Assembly (NCBI RefSeq): GCF_013141695.1
Contig: NZ_WHNY01000082.1
Location: 1 to 64,000 of the forward strand
DNA from: Paenibacillus plantarum
GTDB taxonomy: Bacteria; Bacillota; Bacilli; Paenibacillales; NBRC-103111
Direction of reading: 5' to 3'
DNA: 64,000 nucleotides
Position 1 is the stretch's first letter; each line of letters starts with the position of its first letter. Position numbers and translations under genes: made by a program. Below are positions 44,799-54,107 of this stretch, piece after piece. The notes below the pieces were generated by a model that saw only the letters and a list, made by a program, of their open reading frames with translations, was not told where the DNA came from and did not search any database.

Positions 44799-46130
44799 AC
44801 TAATCGGAACCGCATGTTCCGAGATTGCTATTAGTTCCACAGAAACCGCGTACTTCTTACAGAGCTCCTGTGTAGAAATAGTGGCAATTCTCGGAGACAA
44901 TAGTTCACTTTTCATTTTTAATCGATCTCTTCCGTTTGGATGCAGAAGGCATAGTAACAACTTTAAATAAAACTGTGTAACTCTGCTAAATATACCTTTT
45001 GGTAGTTCTGTCAAGGTAAAACCTAATTGTTTAGAACCTCTATGTATCATAGTGATTCCGTAAATCGCTTTAACCTTTTCAGGTATGAAATGAACATGTT
45101 GTGTGAGCGTGGGCATAAAGCTCTTTACAGCTTGTTTCATTTGTACAGCAAGTTGAAACATAGAGTCAGATTCGGTAATCAGTTGATGTAGTTTCTCATT
45201 ATTAAAATGAAGTTCAATAACCAGATCTCCGGAATTCAGCTCTTCCCCACTTCCCAATTGGATCGTTTTCCCGTGATATTTGCGTACACGGCTATAGAAA
45301 ATTTGATTATCCACGTCAATTGGCCGAATATTGAATAGCCAATGGAAAACACGCTCCCATTTTAACCAGATGAAAATGAGAAATTTCTTTGTACGCCGAC
45401 TAGGTGCTCGCTTTTTAAATTGAAGTAAATGTAAATAGGTATCTATGCGTAGAAAGGTAACCCTTCGCAGTGTGCAGATTTCAAGGAAAGCATCGAGGGC
45501 ATCCAACATATAATGAGGAGCATCTCTATTCGCCCCAAAAGTCTGCCCACTGTCATGAAGCACGATAATTTGATTGGATTGTAGTTTGGCTAGTAACTTT
45601 GATTTTATTCGCTCAGTGCCTCCATGACTTCTCCAATCTGTGACCATTAATGACCAGAAGACCAAACGAAATCGATGTACTAGAAATAAATCAAAGACAT
45701 TAATAATACCCCAAGGAGGACGATAATATATCGGTGTTACCCCAATAATGTTCTCAATCGCCGCTACAGAATCTTTCAATTGTTTTCGAACTTTTTGTGG
45801 CGTCATACATGCATTCGTCCAATGGACATAATTATGAATGCCAATCAGATGACCTTCGTGGTGAATACGTTGGATGAGCTCTGGATACTTTTCTGCTTTA
45901 GACCCAAGTACAAAGAAAGTTGCTATGATCTGATATTTGGAGAGAATATCCAACAATTGCGGTGTAAAATCTGGATCAGGACCATCGTCAAAGGTTAAAG
46001 CTATACCGTCTCTGGCCACTTTCTTTTTGTACACCCATAAACCAAGTAAACGAACTGTTAGAGTAGGCAAAATTGTATATAGAAGCAATACTAAGAAAAT
46101 GCTCCATAACAATGGTTGCAAGCCAATCAC
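44796..46130 (-). CDS. Polysaccharide deacetylase with C-terminal YkoP-like domain
   Basis: A 444-aa protein: N-terminal transmembrane helix (7-27), NodB domain (about 38-240) with LTFDDGPDPDFT, GHLIGIHNYVHW, YYRPPWG and IVLHDSG, then a domain of about 190 residues resembling YkoP of Bacillus subtilis. Probably acts on a cell-wall or envelope glycan. GTG start at 46130 is weakly supported. Its end abuts an ABC-transporter remnant, so the downstream neighbour has been lost. 46131-46388 (258 bases) shows no gene. Confidence 0.8.
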   Translation of the reverse strand: MIGLQPLLWSIFLVLLLYTILPTLTVRLLGLWVYKKKVARDGIALTFDDGPDPDFTPQLLDILSKYQIIATFFVLGSKAEKYPELIQRIHHEGHLIGIHNYVHWTNACMTPQKVRKQLKDSVAAIENIIGVTPIYYRPPWGIINVFDLFLVHRFRLVFWSLMVTDWRSHGGTERIKSKLLAKLQSNQIIVLHDSGQTFGANRDAPHYMLDALDAFLEICTLRRVTFLRIDTYLHLLQFKKRAPSRRTKKFLIFIWLKWERVFHWLFNIRPIDVDNQIFYSRVRKYHGKTIQLGSGEELNSGDLVIELHFNNEKLHQLITESDSMFQLAVQMKQAVKSFMPTLTQHVHFIPEKVKAIYGITMIHRGSKQLGFTLTELPKGIFSRVTQFYLKLLLCLLHPNGRDRLKMKSELLSPRIATISTQELCKKYAVSVELIAISEHAVPIS

Positions 46131-46388
46131 ATACTTTCTAGAGAGAATTCAGTTACGATTCGTTAAGCATTCTACAAATTGACGAATTTGGTTTATGAGA
46201 TCAATGATACGATAACTGATAAATGCAATACCTTTCAGAAAAATAAGTTGCATTATGTTAGTTTACACTGCCTGGTACTTGGATATTACAAATATTTCGA
46301 AAATTAATTTCATCATAATGAATATTATATTTAAATTATTATGGGCTAATCTATGGACTAATTATTAAGTTATTCTTAAGTTAGTCTG

Positions 46389-46973
46389 TTAAGGTTTCCA
46401 TACCTTATGTTCAATGAATTCATAAAGACGGATGAAGGAGAACGAAAACTCTTCCAACACTCGCTGACGCATCGTCTTATTAACGACGATTCCTATGATA
46501 ATACCAGAAATCGCGCCTCCTACTATATCCAATGGATAGTGAATCCCAGACCATATCCGGGAAAATCCGATGACCGCGGCAAGAACGAACCAAATCCGTC
46601 CTTCTTTTCGGCGCCAAAGCCAAATGGAGGAAGCTACCGCAAAAGCTGCAGCTGCATGATTACTGGGAAAAGATGCCGATGCATCGTGTTGAACTAATTG
46701 GATAACATGATGAGCCACGAACGGACGATCCCGATGATAAATCGCACCAATAATGTTATTGACTCCTAATGCTATGCCGGCTGAAAGGAGCGTATTCACT
46801 ACCATTTTCCGATTATCCGGGGTTCGAATAAACCAATAAACAATAACACCTAAGTAAAATACATAATCCAAATTGTTGGCAAAAAATGCGACCATAGGAT
46901 TCAAAGCTGAAAACCTATCGGCAAAGTGATTAATCGTTTGAAACCATTGGTAGTCTAATTGAGCTAAATTCAT
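46389..46973 (-). CDS. PAP2-family phosphatase (undecaprenyl-pyrophosphatase-like)
   Basis: A 194-aa membrane phosphatase with about five helices and the three PAP2 motifs: YHRDRPF (KxxxxxxRP part), FPSNHAAAAF (SxxxxxSGH-like; here PSNH) and SRIWSGIHYPLDIVGG (SRxxxxxHxxxD). BcrC-like enzymes recycle undecaprenyl pyrophosphate for cell-wall synthesis. Start ATG 46973 with AAGGAG; 46988 has none. Confidence 0.88.
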   Translation of the reverse strand: MNLAQLDYQWFQTINHFADRFSALNPMVAFFANNLDYVFYLGVIVYWFIRTPDNRKMVVNTLLSAGIALGVNNIIGAIYHRDRPFVAHHVIQLVQHDASASFPSNHAAAAFAVASSIWLWRRKEGRIWFVLAAVIGFSRIWSGIHYPLDIVGGAISGIIIGIVVNKTMRQRVLEEFSFSFIRLYEFIEHKVWKP

Positions 46974-47061
46974 AAGTAACTCCTTCAATCATTATTTTAA
47001 TCTGGTTGCAAGCTTACTAAAGCAAGATTAAAAACTGATGAGGAAACTGTGTTTGGGATTC

Positions 47062-47102
47062 AAAAAAAATCAGGACATCCCTAGGAATGTCCTGATTTTT
47101 TT
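47062..47102. terminator. Bidirectional terminator
   Basis: AATCAGGACAT...ATGTCCTGATTTTTTT, strong palindrome with A and T tracts; ends the 47237 gene unit on the minus strand. Confidence 0.85.
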
Positions 47103-47107
47103 CAGCT

Positions 47108-47221
47108 TTAATCTTCTTTTTGCTTGTTTAATGCCCCCAAAATTATTTCAATATAGTCTTTGAGGCTTGGATCCAAGTATTGCGGCGCGAAATGTTTGAC
47201 AGGCGATCGAAAACGCTGCAT
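47108..47221 (-). CDS. Possible small protein, 37 aa
   Basis: Open frame starting ATG 47221: MQRFRSPVKHFAPQYLDPSL then KDYIEIILGALNKQKED. It lies between the SF0329-like gene and the terminator on the same strand. The ribosome binding site is weak (AGAAG) and the family is unknown, so it may be a small co-transcribed gene or a relic. Confidence 0.3.
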   Translation of the reverse strand: MQRFRSPVKHFAPQYLDPSLKDYIEIILGALNKQKED

Positions 47222-47236
47222 GGCTTCTAATTGCTA

Positions 47237-47806
47237 TTAATTTTCATATGTACGAAGACGTAGTTCAAAGAAATACTGTACAATTGGATGCTTTAACTTC
47301 ATCTTCTCGGTCATATTTAAAATTCGCTTTTTACCAACTCGTCTGTCAACCAAAGCTAGAATATTCAATAAGATATCATTGCTCTCTATACTTTCCTCTA
47401 TTGAACTGGATAAAAACTTGTTAGCTATGACGACGAAATTTGATTTACTTAATGATGACTGTGCTGACAAAAGCTCTTTTGCATATTCCGTTATTTTTCT
47501 ACTTCTTGCAATTACTTTTAAACGATCCTCCGGAACACTCCCTTTGGTATCTTTTCTAACCGCTTCGATTTCTTCATTGTTAATAGGAATCTGGATATCT
47601 GAATCATTCTTAATTTCCAACTCTGTCTGATACCATCTGATTAAGGTATTACTCATGTTGAGTACGTTCTTTTTATCTACGGCAATATAACAAAGTCCTG
47701 CTTTATCTGGTAAATAGCGGTAGCTCGTTGAAAGGTATTCGACCTTTCCAAATAGCGCTGGACTGAGAAAGCTCTCCAGTTGTTGTTTCAATTTGCTCCA
47801 GGCCAT
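47237..47806 (-). CDS. SF0329-family hypothetical protein
   Basis: A 189-aa protein beginning WSKLKQQLESFLSPALFGKV and YRYLPDKAGLCYIAVDKKNV, which matches my memory of the SF0329 family found from Shigella to Bacillota. Function unknown; no signal peptide or membrane segment. ATG 47806 with AGGAGG. Confidence 0.7.
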   Translation of the reverse strand: MAWSKLKQQLESFLSPALFGKVEYLSTSYRYLPDKAGLCYIAVDKKNVLNMSNTLIRWYQTELEIKNDSDIQIPINNEEIEAVRKDTKGSVPEDRLKVIARSRKITEYAKELLSAQSSLSKSNFVVIANKFLSSSIEESIESNDILLNILALVDRRVGKKRILNMTEKMKLKHPIVQYFFELRLRTYEN

Positions 47807-47971
47807 GTTTTCCTCCTATGTTTTAATTAATAAATCAACCATCGATTTACTCGTTCTAATATCCATAATACAATAACCAACTCAACGATCAAATACAACC
47901 TTAAATCCAATCCTCCCTCTTCTAAGTTTGAGAATGTACTAGAACTCGTAGGACACGCTATTCACGTAGAA

Positions 47972-47997
47972 AAGGACTGCCACATGGCAGCCCTTAT
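47972..47997 (-). terminator. Terminator after the cupin gene
   Basis: Minus-strand AAGGGCTGCC-atgt-GGCAGTCCTTTT hairpin, 80 bases after the 48077 stop. Confidence 0.65.
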
Positions 47998-48076
47998 AAT
48001 ATACAACTATTTTACGCCGATAGTTAAATAGAAAACAGATCGCATCGGCGGTCTGCCCCACCTAATAATCACAGAA

Positions 48077-48742
48077 CTAACCCTGCTGATTGTAGCCGTT
48101 GCCAATGCCGGGATAAGCAGATTGCCGCGCACCATATACCGGATAGGAGACTTGCAAATGTTGCTCCACTTTTGGTGGAAAGCTATCAGGCCGTGTCTGA
48201 CGATGATGAACGCAATCGGCCGGCGGACCGATCGTAGTCGTGCTCTTGATCGGTGCTAACGCCTGTGTCACCGTCTCTTGATCTAGACAGTACGTGTGAG
48301 CAAGCATGTTTCTCGGTGCCAGCCTAAGGAAGTCAGATACTGCAATGAATTCCGGTACTGGCGCGTCGAAGATCGCAAGCAGATGCGTATCGTCTTCCGT
48401 AGCCATCTCCCAGTGGAACCATCCCTGGGGAATATTAGTCACCTGACCAGGCGTTATATTGTAATTAAGCACGGTTTTGGTAAATGGATTCAGAATCGAC
48501 ACGATAGCTGCTCCCCGAATACAATAGACCAGCTCAGAAGCGTTCTGATGTATATGCGGCTCGACCACATTCGCTTTAGATAAGTAGATGTCGAGTAGGG
48601 ATACGTTGCCCAGTGTATTCAGCTGCTGAATACTCAGGGCGTTAATGAAATTGTTCGCATCCTTTGTGAATGTACGATTGTTCTTCAGATCGTAGAAATA
48701 TTGTACGTTTGGAGAAGTGAAATCCATATAGGATACAGCCAT
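48077..48742 (-). CDS. Cupin-domain protein (germin-like)
   Basis: A 221-aa protein with one cupin (about 45-150): EPHIHQNASELVYCIRGAAIV and IPQGWFHWEMATEDDTH give the metal-binding His/Glu set. The last 60 residues are Pro/Gln/Tyr-rich. Germin/oxalate-decarboxylase-like single cupins of this kind occur on spore or cell surfaces, but no signal peptide is present here. Start ATG 48742 with GAGGCTGAG. Confidence 0.75.
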   Translation of the reverse strand: MAVSYMDFTSPNVQYFYDLKNNRTFTKDANNFINALSIQQLNTLGNVSLLDIYLSKANVVEPHIHQNASELVYCIRGAAIVSILNPFTKTVLNYNITPGQVTNIPQGWFHWEMATEDDTHLLAIFDAPVPEFIAVSDFLRLAPRNMLAHTYCLDQETVTQALAPIKSTTTIGPPADCVHHRQTRPDSFPPKVEQHLQVSYPVYGARQSAYPGIGNGYNQQG

Positions 48743-48983
48743 TCGCTCAGCCTCCCAATTGTGGTTTTATCTTTATTTAGCGTATTCCACTGCATTCATT
48801 GCCATGACTAATGCATTGACGATTGGATAGGCGTTAGTCATTAACTGAAGTTGTTTGATTTCTTGCAAAGAAAACTTTCAATTACGAACATGGCTCCTAA
48901 TGAATCCCTCTGCCGGCCTCTCTTCTTTACAAGAATTAGTAAGCATGGTATGTTTGCATTGTAGGTTCGCTTTTTGAAACTCA

Positions 48984-49000
48984 GTTTCATACAATGAAAC
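48984..49000. promoter_or_regulatory. Perfect inverted repeat before the methyltransferase gene
   Basis: GTTTCAT-ACA-ATGAAAC (7-3-7), 17 bases upstream of the start. Possible operator or leader hairpin. The rest of 48743-49017 shows no gene. Confidence 0.35.
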
Positions 49001-49017
49001 ATTTGAGGAGTGATGAA

Positions 49018-49788
49018 ATGGATACGAAGGAACAGGTGAAAGCCCAATTTGGAGCAAACGCTTCTCATTATGTCGATAGCCCAAATCATGCATCCGGTCA
49101 AGATTTGAAAACATTAATCGAGTGGGCTCAATGGGAGAATGCTGAACAGGCGCTCGATATCGCAACAGGAGCCGGACATTGTACACTTGCGATAGCCCCC
49201 TTTGTCAGTGAAGTGACCACGCTGGATATTACGACCGAGATGCTGCAAGAAGCGGAAGCATTCCTTACCGGGAAGGGCTGCACGAATATCAAGTACGTAG
49301 TTGGGGACGCGGAGAATCTTCCCTTTGCCCAAGAACAATTCGATATGGTCAGCTGCCGCATCGCCGCCCATCACTTCCCTGATCCCGACCGGTTCGTAGA
49401 GGAAGCTTGGCGCGTATTGAAGAGCGGCGGAGTCTTTATTCTAATGGACAACATTGCTCCGGAATTGGATCGAATCGACACTCTCTATAATGATATTGAA
49501 CAACGACGGGATCCTAGCCACTTTCGTGCTTGGAAAAAAACAGAGTGGATTCGTCGCATCGAGCTAACCGGATTCCGTGTGGAACAGCTGATTCAGACTG
49601 GCAAGCCGTTCGAATTTGCTTCTTGGTGTGCCCGAATGAATGTCTCCGAGCAGGTCAAGCAAGAATTGGAGTCCGATATGCTAAACTTGCCAGAAGCGGA
49701 TCAGCAGCAGCTTAAGGTCCGTAGCGAGAACGGCAAACTACTCAGCTTCGAGGGAAGCTACATGATGTTGAAAGCACGGAAGGCATAA
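49018..49788 (+). CDS. Class I SAM-dependent methyltransferase
   Basis: A 256-aa methyltransferase of the UbiE/YcgJ group: motif I ALDIATGAGHCTLA near residue 42, acidic post-I TTLDITTEML, motif II with AENLPFAQEQFDMVSCRIAAHHF, and FILMDNIAPE. Substrate unknown. Start ATG 49018 with GGAG 7 bases upstream; ATG 48994 lacks a site and overlaps the inverted repeat. Confidence 0.88.
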   Translation: MDTKEQVKAQFGANASHYVDSPNHASGQDLKTLIEWAQWENAEQALDIATGAGHCTLAIAPFVSEVTTLDITTEMLQEAEAFLTGKGCTNIKYVVGDAENLPFAQEQFDMVSCRIAAHHFPDPDRFVEEAWRVLKSGGVFILMDNIAPELDRIDTLYNDIEQRRDPSHFRAWKKTEWIRRIELTGFRVEQLIQTGKPFEFASWCARMNVSEQVKQELESDMLNLPEADQQQLKVRSENGKLLSFEGSYMMLKARKA

Positions 49789-49859
49789 TTCGACTAGTTG
49801 ATGTACTCCGCGAGGTTGGTGAATCAAGTCATTCTCAGTGCTTAAGTTGTATAACAAAA

Positions 49860-49902
49860 AGCCGCGTATTTGGTATGATTCCCTCCTACCAAATACGCGG
49901 CT
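49860..49902. terminator. Convergent terminator between methyltransferase and gnd
   Basis: Perfect 16-bp stem AGCCGCGTATTTGGTA with TACCAAATACGCGGCT, 11-base loop; serves both strands. Confidence 0.8.
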
Positions 49903-49932
49903 AAACATTTAGTTGTGATTTAAGCCTTGAAT

Positions 49933-51354
49933 TTATTCTTCGTTATTTTCCATCCATTGAAAATGAAAACTTCCCTCTTTATCAACTCGCTCGAACGTAT
50001 GCGCGCCAAAATAATCTCTTTGTGCTTGTAGCAAATTAGCCGGCAATCGCTCTGTACGATAGCTGTCGTAATAAGCTAAAGCGGAAGCAAACCCTGGAAT
50101 GGGTATCCCTCTCGTTACGGCAATCGCAATTACTTTTCTCCAAGCATCTTGATAGTTAGTAACGATTTCACCGAAATATCCATCTAATAACAGGTTTTTC
50201 AGAGCTGGATCCCGATCATAAGCGTCTTTAATGTTTTGTAAAAATCTTGCACGGATAATACAGCCTCCGCGGAAAATCATCGCAATGCTGCCATAGTTCA
50301 GATTCCAATTATATTCATCGGAAGCAGCTCTCATTTGGGCAAAGCCTTGTGCATAGGAAGCAATTTTACTGGCGTACAAAGCTTGGCGAACGGCTTCGAT
50401 GAACGCCTTAGGTTCTCCATCAAAGCTTGATACCGCTGGGCCATTAAGTCGTTTGCTCGCCGCTACGCGTTCTTCTTTCATAGCCGAGATGAACCGCGCG
50501 AACACGGATTCAGTAATAATGGACAACGGAACGCCTAAATCCAATGCACTTTGACTTGTCCATTTTCCGGTACCTTTTTGTCCGGCCGAATCGAGAATGA
50601 CATCTACCATCGGTTTGCCTGTATCCGGATCTATCTTCGAGAAAATGTCAGCCGTGATTTCCATCAAATAACTATCCAGCTCACCATTGTTCCATTCGGT
50701 GAAAATCTCATGAAGTTCACTAGTAGTTAAGTTCAGTACATCCTTGAGCAAGTGATACGCTTCGCCAATGAGCTGCATATCACCGTATTCGATCCCATTG
50801 TGTACCATTTTGACATAATGACCAGCCCCATCTTCTCCGATATACGTCGAGCACGGATCGCCATTCACCTTTGCCGAAATTGCAGTCAAGATAGGCTCAA
50901 CAAGTTCATACGCGTCCTTTTGGCCGCCTGGCATAATCGCCGGACCATTCAGGGCTCCTTCCTCTCCGCCTGAAACACCTGCACCGATAAAGCGGAATCC
51001 TTTCGCTTGTAGATCCTTATTTCTTCTTTGTGTATCAGGGAAAAAGGCATTGCCACCATCGATGAGTATATCCCCTGGACTAAGGTAAGGGACAAGCTGA
51101 TCAATAGTATCATCTGTTGGTTTTCCCGCTTTTACCATGATTAATATTTTACGCGGCGTTTCAAGCGTTTGGACAAATTCTTCCATACTATATGTGCCTA
51201 TGAAATTCTTGCCTTGCGCTTCCTCAACTAGCTCCTTCGTTTTCTCAGGGGAACGGTTATACAAAGCTACCGAAAAGCCCTTACTTTCAATATTCAAAGC
51301 TAAGTTCTTCCCCATTACGGCTAATCCAACGACGCCAATTTGCTGTTTACTCAT
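49933..51354 (-). CDS. gnd: 6-phosphogluconate dehydrogenase
   Basis: A 473-aa enzyme: GVVGLAVMGKNLALNIESKG (NADP fold), YNRSPEK, catalytic region with MVHNGIEYGDMQLIGEAYHL and SAGQKGTGKWT. Oxidatively decarboxylates 6-phosphogluconate to ribulose-5-phosphate and NADPH. Full length for the family. Last gene of zwf-tkt-tal-gnd; GGGGAGG precedes ATG 51354. Confidence 0.96.
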   Translation of the reverse strand: MSKQQIGVVGLAVMGKNLALNIESKGFSVALYNRSPEKTKELVEEAQGKNFIGTYSMEEFVQTLETPRKILIMVKAGKPTDDTIDQLVPYLSPGDILIDGGNAFFPDTQRRNKDLQAKGFRFIGAGVSGGEEGALNGPAIMPGGQKDAYELVEPILTAISAKVNGDPCSTYIGEDGAGHYVKMVHNGIEYGDMQLIGEAYHLLKDVLNLTTSELHEIFTEWNNGELDSYLMEITADIFSKIDPDTGKPMVDVILDSAGQKGTGKWTSQSALDLGVPLSIITESVFARFISAMKEERVAASKRLNGPAVSSFDGEPKAFIEAVRQALYASKIASYAQGFAQMRAASDEYNWNLNYGSIAMIFRGGCIIRARFLQNIKDAYDRDPALKNLLLDGYFGEIVTNYQDAWRKVIAIAVTRGIPIPGFASALAYYDSYRTERLPANLLQAQRDYFGAHTFERVDKEGSFHFQWMENNEE

Positions 51355-51387
51355 TGTTAGTACCTCCCCGAATGATCTAATGTCTAA

Positions 51388-52056
51388 TCAGCCTTTAACT
51401 GCTTTTTTCCAATCTGCCGCGAATTTCTCAAGCCCTTGATCTGTTAAGGGATGCTTGGAAATTTGTTCAATGACGCTGAACGGCACCGTTGCAATATGTG
51501 CGCCAGCCATGGCTACACGTGTGACATGATCGGGATGACGAACGGATGCGGCGATGATTTGTGCATCTAAGTTATGAACTCGGAATAGCTCCGCAATCTT
51601 GACGACGAGTTGTACGCCGTCTTCGGATATATCATCAAGACGACCCAAGAATGGCGAAACATAGGTAGCACCAGCTCGAGCAGCCAATAAGGCTTGATTT
51701 ACGGTGAAGATCAAAGTCACGTTTGTTTTGATACCTTTATCGGTTAAATAACGGCAAGCTTCTAAGCCATCCAATGTCATTGGTAATTTAATTGTAATGT
51801 TCTTATCGTAATTGTTAATCTTGATAAGCTCTTCCGCTTGAGCAATCATTTCTTCAGCCGTTTCTGCTTCCGGTGTAACTTCAGCCGAAACGGATTCGAC
51901 TTTAGGCACTAATTTCAAAATTTCTTCGATGCGATCCTCGAATTTCACGCCTTCTTTGGCTACCAAGGATGGGTTAGTCGTCACTCCAGACAGAACTCCA
52001 ACTTTATATGCTTTTTTGATATCCGCTACATTTGCGCTGTCGATGAAAAGTTTCAT
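51388..52056 (-). CDS. tal: Transaldolase (small, FSA/TalC type)
   Basis: A 222-aa class I aldolase barrel: MKLFIDSANVADIKKAYKVG, VLSGVTTNPSLVAKEG, Schiff-base Lys in NITIKLPMT. The short family includes true transaldolases and fructose-6-phosphate aldolases; place in a pentose-phosphate operon favours transaldolase. Gap of 33 bases to gnd and 56 to tkt. Confidence 0.93.
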   Translation of the reverse strand: MKLFIDSANVADIKKAYKVGVLSGVTTNPSLVAKEGVKFEDRIEEILKLVPKVESVSAEVTPEAETAEEMIAQAEELIKINNYDKNITIKLPMTLDGLEACRYLTDKGIKTNVTLIFTVNQALLAARAGATYVSPFLGRLDDISEDGVQLVVKIAELFRVHNLDAQIIAASVRHPDHVTRVAMAGAHIATVPFSVIEQISKHPLTDQGLEKFAADWKKAVKG

Positions 52057-52112
52057 AATAAATTACCTCCATAAATTTAATTTAGTTTTTAAACTGTGAT
52101 CCAGTTGGTTCT

Positions 52113-54107
52113 TTACGTATGACTCAGAAGATCCTTCGATACCCGAACAACGTTCTCTACGGAGAATCCGAAATATGCCATAACCTCAGGTCCTGAGCCC
52201 GATGCACCAAAAGTTTGAATCGCGATCATTTGCCCTTGCGGACCAACATAACGTTCCCACCCCATTGAAATACCAGCTTCAATGGATACGCGTTTGGTGA
52301 CGGAAGCAGGAAGAACGGTTTCTTTATAAGCAGCTGTCTGACGTTCAAAAATGTCCATACTAGGCATTGCTACGACTCTGACAGATATATGATCCTTCTC
52401 TAACTCTTGTTTCGCATTCACAGCCAAGGAAACTTCGGATCCGGTACTGATCAGAATAAGATCTGGACGATCGTTGGTTTCCGTCAAAATGTAGGCGCCC
52501 CTCTTCACCTCTTCCAAATTTGCTTTCGTTGCACTGTAAACGGGAAGGTTTTGTCTACTTAGCACAAGTGCTACCGGCCCATTCTTGTTCTGCAAAGCAT
52601 ACGCCCATGCGCTCGCTGTCTCGTTGGCATCGCTCGGCCGAATCACGGTTAGGCCGGGAATCGTCCTCAGAGCAGCCAAGTGCTCGACAGGCTCATGCGT
52701 CGGGCCATCCTCGCCAACTGCAATCGAATCATGCGTGAATACATAAATAATTGGCAGTTTCTGCAACGCAGCCAATCGAATAGATGGTCGCAGATAATCA
52801 CTAAATACGAAGAAGGTACTTACAAAAGGGATAACGCCGCCATGCAAGGCCATGCCGTTACCTGCCGCCCCCATCGCGTGCTCACGTACCCCGAAATATA
52901 CATTTCGTCCTTCATAGGAGCCTGCACCGAAAGTTTTTTCTCCAATGATATCTGTCATCGTCGAATGCGATAAATCGGCGCTTCCACCGAACAAAGAAGG
53001 AACATGTTTCAAAAAATGATTAATCGCATTCCCACTGGCAACACGTGTGGAAATGGTTTTCGAATCATCAAATGTTAGGATATCGGAAGCTTCAATCAGG
53101 ACTTTCCCTTCTATGGCATTTTCAATTTCTAGTCCAAGCTCTGGATACGACGTCTTATAGGAAACGATCAGTTGATTCCATTCAACTTCTTTTGCCTGTC
53201 CGAGAAGCTTCAAATGATCAAAGTGAGCCTGAACATCGTCAGGAACAGTGAATTCATCATGCTGCCATCCATAGAATTCTTTTGTCGCTTTGGCTTCTTC
53301 GGCCCCTAGTGGATTACCATGTGCTTTATTTGTTCCTGCAACTTTAGGGCTTCCATACCCAATGATCGTTCTTATTTCGATTAAGGAAGGTCTCGTGGTA
53401 TCTTGCTTTGCTAGTTCAATCGCTTTCGTGATTTCAGCGATATCATTGCCATCCTCAACTCGCAAGTATTGCCAATTCGCAGACTCTGCTCGTAACTTTG
53501 CCTGATCGGAATATGAAACATTAAGAGCCCCATCTAAGGAAATATCATTGGAATCATACAAAACGATCAATTTATCTAGCTTCATATGCCCAGCCATCGA
53601 CATCGCCTCGTAGGAGATACCCTCCATCAGGCAGCCGTCTCCAACAAGTGCATACGTATGATGGTCAATGACCGGGAAGGTATCTTTGTTAAATTTCGCG
53701 GCCAAATGCGCTTCAGCCATTGCCATCCCTACAGCCATCGCAATCCCTTGTCCTAAAGGACCTGTCGTTGCGTCAACACCATCTGTATGCCCATATTCCG
53801 GATGGCCTGGCGTTTTACTTTCAAGCTTACGAAATTGTTTTAGATCATCTATCGTCACCTGATACCCCGATACATGCAGCAAACTATAGAGAAGTGCTGA
53901 GCCGTGTCCCGCGGACAAAACAAATCGATCGCGATTGAACCATTTGGCGTGGAATGGATTATGTTTTAAATGTTTTGCCCATAATGCATAGGCCATCGGG
54001 GCTGCTCCCATCGGCAGTCCAGGATGTCCCGAATTCGCTCTGTTGATCGCATCGATCGATAAAGTTCGAATCGTGTTCACGGATAGTTGATCAATTGGTA
54101 TATTCAT
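52113..54107 (-). CDS. tkt: Transketolase
   Basis: A 664-aa thiamine-diphosphate enzyme: ANSGHPGLPMGAAPMAY, GDGCLMEGISYEA, the GxxEGDG-type ThDP motif around 155, and AVGEDGPTHEPVEHLAALR. Moves two-carbon units between sugar phosphates. Start ATG 54107; AAAGGAG lies 12 bases upstream and the coding start overlaps the end of zwf by 17 bases; the ATG at 54149 has no site. Confidence 0.95.
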   Translation of the reverse strand: MNIPIDQLSVNTIRTLSIDAINRANSGHPGLPMGAAPMAYALWAKHLKHNPFHAKWFNRDRFVLSAGHGSALLYSLLHVSGYQVTIDDLKQFRKLESKTPGHPEYGHTDGVDATTGPLGQGIAMAVGMAMAEAHLAAKFNKDTFPVIDHHTYALVGDGCLMEGISYEAMSMAGHMKLDKLIVLYDSNDISLDGALNVSYSDQAKLRAESANWQYLRVEDGNDIAEITKAIELAKQDTTRPSLIEIRTIIGYGSPKVAGTNKAHGNPLGAEEAKATKEFYGWQHDEFTVPDDVQAHFDHLKLLGQAKEVEWNQLIVSYKTSYPELGLEIENAIEGKVLIEASDILTFDDSKTISTRVASGNAINHFLKHVPSLFGGSADLSHSTMTDIIGEKTFGAGSYEGRNVYFGVREHAMGAAGNGMALHGGVIPFVSTFFVFSDYLRPSIRLAALQKLPIIYVFTHDSIAVGEDGPTHEPVEHLAALRTIPGLTVIRPSDANETASAWAYALQNKNGPVALVLSRQNLPVYSATKANLEEVKRGAYILTETNDRPDLILISTGSEVSLAVNAKQELEKDHISVRVVAMPSMDIFERQTAAYKETVLPASVTKRVSIEAGISMGWERYVGPQGQMIAIQTFGASGSGPEVMAYFGFSVENVVRVSKDLLSHT

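Noticed and set aside
46365..46393. Three TTAAG units resembling PhoP boxes
   Set aside because: They lie at the end of the PAP2 gene and about 240 bases from the next start, spaced 11 and 13 bases; too weak and too far to claim.
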